Assembly: GCF_005405925.1 (NCBI RefSeq)
Contig: NZ_BJHV01000001.1
Span: 930,001 to 994,000, forward strand
Direction: 5' to 3'
DNA from: Streptomyces antimycoticus
Lineage (GTDB): Bacteria > Actinomycetota > Actinomycetes > Streptomycetales > Streptomycetaceae
DNA: 64,000 nucleotides
Shown here: positions 36,648-44,787 of the stretch, one piece after another
Numbering within the stretch: the stretch's first letter is position 1
Layout: every line of letters begins with the position of its first letter
Notes under the pieces: model-generated
Told to the model about the DNA's origin: nothing
What the model saw: only the letters and a program-made list of their open reading frames with translations
Database searches by the model: none
Made by a program: the position numbers and the translations under genes

Positions 36648-36707
36648 ATGACAGCCGAGGACTTCCTGGCTTCCCGCGAGGCGGGCGAGGCCGCGACGAA
36701 GTGGTAA
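36648..36707 (+). CDS. 19-residue peptide, candidate precursor or scaffold peptide of the cluster
   Basis: ATG at 36648 is preceded by GGAGGTGA (36634-36641), an exact complement of the 16S rRNA tail at ideal spacing. The 19 codons read MTAEDFLASREAGEAATKW then TAA. About 84% of third positions are G or C, whereas the overlapping longer frame is near 60%, so this frame looks coding. The peptide is acidic and helical with an Ala-Thr-Lys-Trp end. It is the first strong translation signal of the operon and is separated from the enzymes by a hairpin, as precursor peptides often are. It does not match a RiPP class I know. Confidence 0.5.
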   Translation: MTAEDFLASREAGEAATKW

Positions 36708-36728
36708 TCGTCGCAACCGATAGGTAAA

Positions 36729-36764
36729 GGGTGCCGGGCGGATCTCCGTATTCGCCCGGCACCC
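36729..36764 (+). terminator. Strong hairpin between the peptide gene and the enzyme genes
   Basis: GGGTGCCGGGCG (36729-36740) pairs perfectly with CGCCCGGCACCC (36753-36764) around a 12-base loop. No T-run follows, so it may act as a partial terminator or an mRNA-stabilising end. It would let the upstream peptide be made in excess over the enzymes. It starts 22 bases after the peptide stop and ends 34 bases before the next start codon. Confidence 0.65.
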
Positions 36765-36798
36765 CGTCGGGGCAGTGTGTACGAGGGTGGGTGGGACA

Positions 36799-38145
36799 AT
36801 GCTGCACGGACTCTTGAACGAGGAATCGATAAACTCCCTTCAAGGCCAGGAGTATCGTGATCGGATCCAGCGGATAGAAAAGGCGCTGACCGATGCCGCC
36901 GACGGCGACCTCTCGCTGAAGGAACTGGCCGAGTGGGCGGTCGGGCACCGGGACTGGAACGTCAGGCGCCTCGCCGTGGAGACCCTCGCCGCCCGGTTCG
37001 TCGACGCGCCCGAGGCACGGGCGGCTATCACCGAGGCGATCCACGACGACGTCGACTGGGTGGCCTTCACCGCCATCAAGGTCGCCGGCGAGCACCGGGT
37101 CCCGGAGGCGGTGGCCCACATGATCCGCATCTCCGGCTGGCCCAGCAACTTCACCAAGCCCGCCTACGCCCGCAAACCCGTGGGCTGCGGTGCCGCCTTC
37201 ACCAAGCGCGCCCTGCTCGACTTCTTCGAGTCCACCGATCCGGACGAGCTCCGCGAGCTGGAGGACCGCCACTTCGCCCGGCTGCGGGCCACGGTGGACT
37301 CCGCCAGACGCGAACCGGACCTGCGCGATGCCGTGCTGATTCCGGCCGGGCCCTTCATCGCCGGGGCCCGGGTGAACGACATCGGTCCCTTCCAGATGGA
37401 CAACACCGACAATCCGCTGCGCGTCGAGGAACTTCCCGCGTATTACATCGACCGGACCACGGTGACCAACGCCCGGTACGCGGAATTCCTGGACGCGGTG
37501 GGTGGCTCCAGGGAGTTCGCCCACCCCGATGAGCCCAACGGCAAGGACTACACCCCGGCGCATTGGCACGATCCCCGGTTCAACGGGCCGGGCTTCCCGG
37601 TGGTCGGGGTCGACTGGTACGACGCCTATGCGTTCGCCCGCTGGGCCGGAGGCAGGCTGCCCTCGGAGAACGAATGGGAGAAGGCCGCCCGCGGAACCGA
37701 CGGCCGGATCTACCCATGGGGCGACGAATGGAGCAATGACAAGGCACAAAGCGTCTTCACGGCATACGGCCGCGACGACATCCGGAATCTCGCGGAACTG
37801 GAGGAGCTGCTCGTCACCACCACCGTCTCCTGGCCCGAGCGCCCGGTGGCGGCGGCCGACTCCCATCCGGCCGGCGCGAGCCCCTACGGCGTCCTCAACA
37901 TGGCGGGGAACGTCTGGGAGCTCACCCGTACCAATTTCTTCACCCGGGCCGATATGGCCCCCTTCTTCAAGGGGCGTGCGGGGCAGGAATTCATGAACCG
38001 TCCCGAGGCTTTCCATGTGCTGCGCGGTGGGACGTGGACCTCGCCTCCGGTCTGCCTGTCGACCTTCTACCGAGGTAAGGACCTGCTCACCGACCGGCAC
38101 AACGAAGTCGGCTTTCGCTGCGTATACGACGCTTCTGGAAAGTGA
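36799..38145 (+). CDS. HEAT-repeat/FGE-sulfatase-domain fusion protein of the biosynthetic cluster
   Basis: A 448-residue cytosolic protein. Residues about 15-170 are HEAT-like helical repeats (LAEWAVGHRDWNVRRLAVET, then DDVDWVAFTAIKVAGEHRVP). Residues about 185-445 form an FGE/SUMF1 domain: LIPAGPFIAGARVNDIGPFQ, RLPSENEWEKAARGTDGRIY, NMAGNVWELTR and LRGGTWTSPPVCLSTFYRG. The two active cysteines of true FGE are not aligned: RGGTWTSPPVCL has a single Cys, shifted by one. It is therefore not a standard FGE and may be a non-heme iron or copper oxidase like EgtB or PvdO relatives, or a structural protein. The HEAT part could bind a peptide or carrier. It is the first large gene of the cluster. 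Confidence 0.75.
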   Translation: MLHGLLNEESINSLQGQEYRDRIQRIEKALTDAADGDLSLKELAEWAVGHRDWNVRRLAVETLAARFVDAPEARAAITEAIHDDVDWVAFTAIKVAGEHRVPEAVAHMIRISGWPSNFTKPAYARKPVGCGAAFTKRALLDFFESTDPDELRELEDRHFARLRATVDSARREPDLRDAVLIPAGPFIAGARVNDIGPFQMDNTDNPLRVEELPAYYIDRTTVTNARYAEFLDAVGGSREFAHPDEPNGKDYTPAHWHDPRFNGPGFPVVGVDWYDAYAFARWAGGRLPSENEWEKAARGTDGRIYPWGDEWSNDKAQSVFTAYGRDDIRNLAELEELLVTTTVSWPERPVAAADSHPAGASPYGVLNMAGNVWELTRTNFFTRADMAPFFKGRAGQEFMNRPEAFHVLRGGTWTSPPVCLSTFYRGKDLLTDRHNEVGFRCVYDASGK

Positions 38146-38154
38146 GGTTGCACC

Positions 38155-38868
38155 ATGCCGGATGGAGGCGAGCGCGATGTGCTGCGGCAGTCTCTGGTGG
38201 AGGGCATCCATCTGCTCGCGGAGCTGGGCTACAGCGAGGGCATCGCGGGCCATGTGAGCGTACGCGACCCGGAGGACCCGGATGCCTACTGGGTCAATCC
38301 CTTCGGTCTGGACTTCCACCATGTGAGGGTCGACGATCTGCTCCTCGTCGGGGCGCAGGGCACCGTCCTGGAGGGCTCGGGCGAGCTCAATCCCTCGGTG
38401 GACCCCCTCCATGGTGAACTGCATCGCAACCGGCCGGACCTGGTGGCCTTCGCCCATACCCACGCGATGTACGGCAAGACCTGGTCGTCCCTGGGCCGAC
38501 TGCTCGATCCGATCACTCAGGACGCCTGCGTCCTCTACCGGCGGCACGGCCTGTACGACCGGTTCACCGGTCTGGTCAACGCGCGCCAGGAGGGCAAGGA
38601 GGTCATCGAGGCCATGGGCGACGGCACTGCCGTGATCATGCAGAATCATGGCTTCCTGACCGGGGGCCGCTCCCTGGGCGAGGCGATCTGGCTGTTCATC
38701 GTGATGGAACGGGCCGCCGCGTCCCAGCTGATGGCCGAGGCCGTCGGCACGCCGCGGCTGATCCCGCACGAGACGGCCCTGGAGACCGGACGTGCGCTGG
38801 CCAGGCTCGAATTCGCCGACCGGCAGTACCGGAATCTGTACGAGACGACCTGCCGGCGCGGGAAGTGA
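38155..38868 (+). CDS. Class II aldolase/adducin family protein
   Basis: A 237-residue protein with the zinc site of class II aldolases: Glu and His in HGELH near residue 85, HTH in FAHTHAMYG, and His in MQNHGFLTGG. Family members include fuculose-phosphate aldolase, dehydratases in methionine salvage, and decarboxylases. Within a biosynthetic cluster it could make or cleave a carbon-carbon bond on a hydroxylated or keto intermediate. It starts 9 bases after the HEAT/FGE gene and is followed 4 bases later by the monooxygenase gene, so all three are in one transcript. Confidence 0.85.
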   Translation: MPDGGERDVLRQSLVEGIHLLAELGYSEGIAGHVSVRDPEDPDAYWVNPFGLDFHHVRVDDLLLVGAQGTVLEGSGELNPSVDPLHGELHRNRPDLVAFAHTHAMYGKTWSSLGRLLDPITQDACVLYRRHGLYDRFTGLVNARQEGKEVIEAMGDGTAVIMQNHGFLTGGRSLGEAIWLFIVMERAAASQLMAEAVGTPRLIPHETALETGRALARLEFADRQYRNLYETTCRRGK

Positions 38869-38872
38869 CACC

Positions 38873-39936
38873 ATGAAGGTCGGGCTCAACTTCCTTCCCA
38901 CCGTGGGCCCCGGCGAGATGCCGGCCGAGCGGTTCTACGACGAGATCATCGAACTCAGCGAGCTGGCCGACCGGCTCTCCTTCAGCCATGTGAAGCTGGT
39001 CGAGCACCACTTCCACGAGTGGGGCGGATACAGCCCGGACCCGGTGGCGCTGCTGTCGGCCATCGCCCGGCGGACCACCCGGGTACGGCTGGTGACCGGG
39101 GCGGTCACCCCCGCGTTCACCCACCCCATCAAGCTGGCCGCCTCACTGTCGGTCCTCGACAACCTCTCCCACGGCCGCCTCGACGCCGGGTTCGGCCGGG
39201 CGTTCCTGCCCTCGGAGTTCGAGGCGTTCGGGGTGGACATGGCCGACAGCCGGGCTCTGCTGGAGGAGAACGTCGAGGCCGTCGAGCGGCTGTGGACGGA
39301 CGAGGGCTTCCGCTGGGAGGGCCGCTTCCACCGCTTCGGCCCGCTGCCGGCGATGCTGCCCCGCCCCGCGCAGCTGCCCCGGCCACCGGTGTTCATCGCC
39401 GCCACCACCTCTCCGGAGACCTTCACCTGGGCCGCGTCCAAGGGGTACCACCTCATGATCATCCCGGTGGTGGCCAGCCATGAGAAGCTCACCGGGCTTC
39501 TCGATCTGTACCGCGCCACCCGGATCGAGCACGGCCACTCCCCGACTTCCGACTGCATGTCAGCTACCACTGCTATGTGGCGGAGAGCCAGGACGAGGCG
39601 GTGGCGCGAGCCGAGGAGCACTACGCCGCGTACCGGGACAAACAGCTTGAGGCTTACGGGAGTTGGCGCGGCATCACCTCGGACCAGTACCAGGGCTATG
39701 AGCGCATGGAACAGGCGGCTCGCACGACCACGGTGGCCGGTCTGATGGCCGCGGACAACATCATCGTGGGCGGGGTGGCCGAGACCGCCGCCACCATCCG
39801 CCGCATCGGCAAGCTCTACCCCGGTGCCGAGCTGAGCCTGCAGCTGCGGTTCGGGTCCGTCTCGCATGCCGAGGCCATGCGGGCGGTGCGGCTGCTCGGG
39901 GAGCGCGTGCTGCCCGAGCTCATGGAGGGCGAATGA
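38873..39936 (+). CDS. Luciferase-like flavin monooxygenase (LLM), one frame break
   Basis: A monooxygenase of about 354 residues with the bacterial-luciferase TIM-barrel fold: MKVGLNFLPTVGPGEMPAER, SHVKLVEHHFHEWGGYSPDP, and LDNLSHGRLDAGFGRAFLP. The set is typical of the MupA-type subfamily found in peptide and polyketide clusters, which oxidise carrier-bound or free amino-acid substrates with FMNH2 from a partner. The frame breaks near 39544; one added C restores HSPDFRLHVSYHCYVAESQD. The FMN-binding-fold protein encoded at 44296 might supply flavin chemistry. The stop codon overlaps the condensation gene (ATGA). Confidence 0.85.
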
Positions 39937-41327
39937 CCGCGTCCGGCGATCCGGTTCCGCTCAGTCCGCAGCAGGAGTGGATCTGGGAGAGCATGCGCTT
40001 CATGAACCCGGACGACGCGGCGATGACCAGGACCAATGTCTGTCTGGCGTTCACGTTGCGCGGTCCCCTGGACACCGGGCGGCTCGAACGGGCGCTGGCC
40101 GATGTCCGCCGACGGCACGAGGCGCTGCGCACCAGCCTCAGCGACCTGGGCACCGCACCCCACACCCACGTCCAGGACGCGGAGGACTCGCACCCGCCCC
40201 TCCTCGCCCTGGTGGATCTCTCCGGCGTGCCACCGGAGGATCAGGACACCTACTGCGAGCTGATGGCCGGCGCCGAGGAGCACCGCCTCTTCGACTACGT
40301 CCGGGGCCCGCTGTGGCGGGCGACCCTGGTGCGCCGCTCCCCGACGGAGCATGTGCTGGTCCTGTCCGCCGCCCATCTGCTGCTGGACGCACCCTCGGTG
40401 CAGCTGGTCGTCCGCCACCTGGCCGAGGCGTACGAGGGGATCGCCCCTCCGGCCCGGCAGGAGCAGTACCGCGACTTCGTGCGGCGGGCCGCCCGGCCGC
40501 CCTCGGACGCCGACCGGCGTCTGGACCACTGGCGCCGGGTGCTCAGCCCCCTGCCCGCCCCGCTCGACGTCCGCACCGACTATCCCGCGGCCCCACCGCC
40601 GGTCTTCCTGCGGGAGACGACGCCGTTCCGGGCCGAGGCCGATCCGGAGGCCCTCGCCGGGCTCCGCGGCCGGACGGGCGTCACCCCCTATCTGATCCAT
40701 GTCGCGGCCTATGTGGCCGCCCTCGCGGACCTCTGCGGGGCACGGCGCGTCGTGGTCGGATCCACGCTGACCCGGCTGGAGCTCAAACCGGATCCGCATG
40801 CGGTCGGGCACTTCGCCGATCTGGTGCTGCTGCCGATCGAAGTGCGCCCCGAGCACACCTTCGGCGAGCTTCTGGAACGCGTCAGGGACACCGCGCTCGA
40901 CGCCTACGACAACCAGTTGCCGTATCTGCGCATCGCCGACGCGATCGACCCGGACTTCACGGCCAGACGGCCCTGGCCGGCGAGGGCGCTGTACCACGTG
41001 TGGGTGCGCGGCAGCGTCCTCAACGCGGACCTGGGCCCGCCGGAACGCATCGGCGACGCCGAGGTCCGTCCCTTCGAGTTCACCAGGGAGACCTGCTATC
41101 CCATCGAGCTGGACGGCGATCGGTACGCGCATGTCTACGGCCAGAACGTGGTGCCCACCCTCTACGCCGGCCCGACCGGGCTGGAGGGCGAGATGACGTA
41201 CAACCGCGCGGTCTTCACCCCGAGCGGCGCACAGCGCTACGTCGACCGCCACTGCCAGAATCTGGAACACATGCTCAAGGACCCCCAGACGCGGATCGGG
41301 GAGGTGTGGCATGACAGCGGCCGCTGA
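39933..41327 (+). CDS. Stand-alone NRPS condensation domain
   Basis: A 464-residue condensation (C) domain: PVPLSPQQEWIWESMRF opens it, TLRGPLDTGRLERALADVRR RHEALRT follows, and the active site reads SAAHLLLDAPS at about 145-155. The usual HHxxxDG is thus Ala147-His148-xxx-Asp152-Ala153: the catalytic second His is present, but the first His and the Gly are not. It may couple a carrier-bound acyl group to an amine, or use a non-canonical acceptor such as a free small molecule or peptide. It is free-standing, its ATG overlaps the LLM stop, and it overlaps the adenylation gene by 17 bases. Confidence 0.87.
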   Translation: MTASGDPVPLSPQQEWIWESMRFMNPDDAAMTRTNVCLAFTLRGPLDTGRLERALADVRRRHEALRTSLSDLGTAPHTHVQDAEDSHPPLLALVDLSGVPPEDQDTYCELMAGAEEHRLFDYVRGPLWRATLVRRSPTEHVLVLSAAHLLLDAPSVQLVVRHLAEAYEGIAPPARQEQYRDFVRRAARPPSDADRRLDHWRRVLSPLPAPLDVRTDYPAAPPPVFLRETTPFRAEADPEALAGLRGRTGVTPYLIHVAAYVAALADLCGARRVVVGSTLTRLELKPDPHAVGHFADLVLLPIEVRPEHTFGELLERVRDTALDAYDNQLPYLRIADAIDPDFTARRPWPARALYHVWVRGSVLNADLGPPERIGDAEVRPFEFTRETCYPIELDGDRYAHVYGQNVVPTLYAGPTGLEGEMTYNRAVFTPSGAQRYVDRHCQNLEHMLKDPQTRIGEVWHDSGR

Positions 41328-43083
41328 CCCGCCCGGACACGGCCGTCCGGCCCGCACCCACGACCTGGTGCGCGACGCCGCACTACGGTGGCCCAACCGG
41401 CCGGCGCTGATCGAGGGCGCCACCGTCCTCAGCTACGGCCAACTCGACCGGCGTGCGGAAGACTTGGCCCGGGCCCTGGTGGCACGGGGCGCGGCCGGCG
41501 ACATGACCATCGGGGTCGGCGCGCCACGCTCCGCCGAGCATGTGATCGCCGCGCTCGCCGTGTGGAAGGCCGGTGGCGTCTATGTGCCACTGGCGACGGA
41601 TCTGCCCCCGGCCCGGATCGCGGACATGCTGGGAATCGCCGGAGTGCGGCTGACGGTGGGTCCGGGGCTGACCATCAGCGAGGTCGCGGATCCCCCCGTG
41701 GACCAGCCACTCGCCGGTCTGCCGCCGGCTCCGGAGGGTGAGGACGGCGCTGTCGCCTGCGTCTACTTCACCTCGGGCTCGACCGGCCGTCCCAAGGCGG
41801 TGGCCCTCACGCACGCGGGCATCGTGAACGAGGCGCTGTGGTCCCATGACGCCTTCTCGATCCGCCCCGAGGACCGCAGTGGCTGGCTGGCCTCCCCCGG
41901 ATTCGCCATCTCACGATGGGAGTTGTGGACTCCGCTGACCGCGGGCGCGGCCATCGCCGTCTCCGAGGAAGGCCCCGTCCGCGAGCCGGGGGCGCTCCGT
42001 GACTGGCTGCTGGACCAGGGGGTGACCTGGAGCATCGTGGTGACCGGGCTCGCGGAACGGCTCTTCGGCGTCCCCTGGCCGGCCAACTGCCCGCTGCGCC
42101 TGCTGGTGACGGGCGGTGAGCAACTGCGGGTCTGGCCCCGCGGGCTGCCCTTCGAGGTCGTCAACTCCTACGGTGTCACCGAGGCGTCCAGTGTCCGCCT
42201 CGCGGCCCGGCTCGGCCCCTTTGAGGGGTCCACCTTTGAGGGGTCCACCGGACCTCTCCCCTCCGTGGGCCGTCCGATCCGCGGTACCCGGGTCCATGTG
42301 CTCGACGACGCACTGGTCCCGGTGCCCGACGGGGAGGTCGGAGAGCTGTTCATCGGCGGTGTCGGGCTGGCCCGCGGCTACCTCGGCGACCCGGAACAGA
42401 CCGCACGGCGCTTCGTACCCGATCCGTTCCACGGCGGCGGGCGGCGCCTGTACCGCACCGGTGATCTGGTGCGTGTCGATGAGAAGGGGCGGGTGGAATT
42501 CGTCCGCCGGCTGAACGACGACCCGAAGGTCAACGGTGTCCGCGTCGATCTCGCGGCCGTCGAGGCCGCGCTGCTCGCCTCGCCCGGGGTCACCGGGGCC
42601 GCGGCCGCGATCCGTGTCCACGACGGGGAGCGGCCACGGCTGGTGGGGTATCTGGTCGCGGACGACGACCGGCCGGCCCCCGATGAGGTGATCGACGCGG
42701 TCGCCCGGCGGCTGCCCCCTCAGATGGTGCCCGGGGTCCTGGTGCGCCTCCCCTCCCTGCCGCTGCTGTCCAGCGGGAAGGTGGACCGCGGCCGGCTCCC
42801 GGAACCCACGGCGGACATCGTGTTCCGCGGTCGTCCGGCCACGGCGCGGGACGAGACCGAACAGCAGGTCATCGACGTCTTCCGGGAGGTCCTCGGCCGC
42901 TCGGACATCGGCGCCCACGACGACTTCTTCGGCTTGGGCGGGGACTCCATGGGCGTCGCCCGGGTGCGGCAGTCCCTCCTGGAACGGCACGGCATCGACG
43001 TCCCCTACACCCTCATCTTCCGTCAGCGGACCCCGCGCCGGATCTGTAGGGCCGCGAGCGACGGCGGGGAGGAGCCCCGGTGA
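41311..43083 (+). CDS. NRPS adenylation-peptidyl carrier didomain with unusual specificity site
   Basis: A 590-residue protein. Adenylation motifs: A3 FTSGSTGRPKAVAL, A5 NSYGVTEAS, A7 YRTGDL, A8 RRLNDDPKVNGVRVDLAAVEA, and A10 LPLLSSGKVDRGRL with the catalytic Lys. The carrier domain ends in DDFFGLGGDSMGVARV with the phosphopantetheine Ser. At motif A4 the sequence is FAISRWELW, so the Asp that normally binds the amino group (position 235 in gramicidin synthetase numbering) is Ala. This suggests a substrate that is not an ordinary alpha-amino acid. There is no thioesterase. A 15-bp tandem duplication at 42220-42249 encodes FEGST twice. It starts within the C-domain gene and ends in a GTGA overlap with the aminotransferase gene. 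Confidence 0.88.
   Translation: MTAAADPPGHGRPARTHDLVRDAALRWPNRPALIEGATVLSYGQLDRRAEDLARALVARGAAGDMTIGVGAPRSAEHVIAALAVWKAGGVYVPLATDLPPARIADMLGIAGVRLTVGPGLTISEVADPPVDQPLAGLPPAPEGEDGAVACVYFTSGSTGRPKAVALTHAGIVNEALWSHDAFSIRPEDRSGWLASPGFAISRWELWTPLTAGAAIAVSEEGPVREPGALRDWLLDQGVTWSIVVTGLAERLFGVPWPANCPLRLLVTGGEQLRVWPRGLPFEVVNSYGVTEASSVRLAARLGPFEGSTFEGSTGPLPSVGRPIRGTRVHVLDDALVPVPDGEVGELFIGGVGLARGYLGDPEQTARRFVPDPFHGGGRRLYRTGDLVRVDEKGRVEFVRRLNDDPKVNGVRVDLAAVEAALLASPGVTGAAAAIRVHDGERPRLVGYLVADDDRPAPDEVIDAVARRLPPQMVPGVLVRLPSLPLLSSGKVDRGRLPEPTADIVFRGRPATARDETEQQVIDVFREVLGRSDIGAHDDFFGLGGDSMGVARVRQSLLERHGIDVPYTLIFRQRTPRRICRAASDGGEEPR
42220..42249 (+). repeat. 15-bp tandem duplication inside the adenylation gene
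   Basis: TTTGAGGGGTCCACC is repeated twice without gap, giving FEGSTFEGST in a loop between motifs A5 and A6. It keeps the frame. Its codon use (TTT, GGG) is rarer than in the neighbouring sequence. Confidence 0.75.
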
Positions 43084-44299
43084 CCTTCACGGACGCGCCC
43101 AGCAGGCTTCCGGCTCTGGCGAGCCGTACGGACCAGCTCGCGGACTCCGCCGTCGGCGCCGTGCTCCGGCTGACCGACGGCCACGATGTGATCGCTCTGG
43201 CGGCCGGCAGCCCGGCGCCGGAGACCTACTGCCACCAGGAGTTCACCGACGCCACCATCCGCCTGCTGAGCCAGGGCGGCCTGCCGCTGCGGTACGGCGA
43301 CGCGAGCGGCCTGCCCGAGCTCCGGTCGTGGATCGCGGCCCGGGAGTCCGCCGAGCTCGGCCGTCCGGTCGACGCGGGGCAGGTGCTTCTCACCCACGGC
43401 TCACAACAGGGCCTCGACCTGCTGTGCAAGGCGCTGCTCGATCCCGGGGACGTGGTCTTCGTGGACCGGCCCAGCTATGTGGGCGCGCTGCAGGTCTTCC
43501 GTCTCTTCCAGGCCCGGGTGGTCGACCTTCCCCTCGGGTCGGACGAGGGTCTCGACCGGCTCGAAGCGGCGCTGTCGGTGGAGGAACGGGCCAAAATCAT
43601 CTATGTGGTACCCACCTTCGCCAATCCGACCGGCGCCACCCTGGACACCGCGCACCGGCGCCGTCTGGCCGCCCTCGCCCAGCGGTACGGCTGCGTCCTC
43701 ATCGAGGACGACCCCTACCGGGATCTCGGCTACGACACCGTCGCGCCCCGGCCGGCCGCCGCGGCCTCCACCGTGGCCGGCGCCGTACGGATGGGTACCT
43801 TCTCCAAGGTGCTCTTCCCCGCGGCGCGCCTGGGCCATCTGGTCCTCCCACCGTTTCTCACCGATGTGCTGATGAAGTTCAAACAGGCGGCCGACCTGGG
43901 GAATTCGCTTCTGATGCAGCAAGTGGTGCATGAGCTCGTCCAGGAGCCCGGCTTTCTGGCCACCCGGCTGGAGCACGCCCGTCATCTCTATCGCAAACGC
44001 CGCGACGCACTGGTGAGCGCCTTGGCCGGCTCCTTCGAGGGGCTTTGGAGTTCGAGGTGCCCCACGGTGGCTTCTTCGTCTGGGCGAGGCTTCCGGGGGG
44101 CGCCGACGCCACCGCACTGCTGGCCGCCGCGGTCGGGGAAGGTGTCTCCTTCGTACCGGGGACCGATTTCTACGCGACCGGGCCCGACCCGTCCACCCTC
44201 CGGCTGTCCTTCTCCTGCACCCGTGCCGAGGACATCGTCGAAGGCGTCGCCCGGCTGGAACGGGCGTGGCAGACCCTGCGCGCGGGACCCCGCTCATGA
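43080..44299 (+). CDS. PLP-dependent class I/II aminotransferase, one frame break
   Basis: An aminotransferase of about 407 residues, of the 2-aminoadipate/MocR-catalytic-domain group without a regulator domain. It has RYGDASGLPELRSWIAAR, YVVPTFANPTGATLD, IEDDPYRDLGYD and the Schiff-base Lys in GTFSKVLFPAARLG. The frame breaks near 44039: GSFEG must gain one G to continue ALEFEVPHGGFFVWARLPGG. It likely converts an alpha-keto acid to the amino acid used by the cluster. The GTG at 43080 overlaps the adenylation stop, and its own stop overlaps the next start (ATGA). Confidence 0.85.
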
Positions 44300-44787
44300 A
44301 GCTCACCAGGGACGACGACGGAACCTTCCCGGGTCTCGACAAGGCCCCGTTCGACGTGGACGCGTTCCTGGCCCGGCCCCTGGTGGCCCGGCTGGCCACC
44401 GAGGGCCCACGGGTGCGGCCCGTGTGGTTCCTGTGGGCGGACCACGCCTTCTGGGTGCTCACGGGCCCCTGGGCCCGGCTGGAGGAGCGACTGGAGCGCG
44501 CGCCGGTCTTCGAACTCGTGGTGGACTCGTGCGACCTCGCGACCGGCACCGTTCACCAGGTCATCGCCCGTGGCCACGGCCGGGTGGTGGACTTCGACAC
44601 GGACCGGGGCCGCCGCAAGCTCACCCGGTACCTGGGCGAACGGGAGGAGCTGTGGGACGCCCGGTTCAGCCTGCGCGACGACCCGTCCGCCCGGGGCACC
44701 CGCTGGGCCCTGCTGGAGCCCGACACCCTGTGGATCGCGGACCTGTCCTTCCGCCCGCCCCGCGAAGCGCGAACGGACCGCCCATGA
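44296..44787 (+). CDS. Pyridoxamine-phosphate-oxidase-like FMN-binding split-barrel protein
   Basis: A 163-residue protein with the split-barrel fold pattern: FLARPLVARLATEGPRVRPV, WFLWADHAFWVLTG and a GRGRVVD-like strand (ARGHGRVVDFDTDRG). Relatives bind FMN or F420 and act as oxidases, reductases or flavin carriers. In this cluster it could reduce an intermediate or help the luciferase-like monooxygenase. It is coupled on both sides by ATGA overlaps, to the aminotransferase and to the MFS gene. I cannot tell FMN from F420 binding. Confidence 0.75.
   Translation: MKLTRDDDGTFPGLDKAPFDVDAFLARPLVARLATEGPRVRPVWFLWADHAFWVLTGPWARLEERLERAPVFELVVDSCDLATGTVHQVIARGHGRVVDFDTDRGRRKLTRYLGEREELWDARFSLRDDPSARGTRWALLEPDTLWIADLSFRPPREARTDRP

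Noticed and set aside
36482..36727. An 81-codon frame overlapping the 19-residue peptide gene
   Set aside because: It lacks a ribosome site, has poor third-position bias, and its later part competes with a better-supported short frame.
36529..38901. A 790-residue open frame on the minus strand across the HEAT/FGE and aldolase genes
   Set aside because: It is the mirror of high-GC codons of two recognisable plus-strand genes; it has no motif of its own and its composition is Gly/Val/Arg-rich as expected for a shadow frame.
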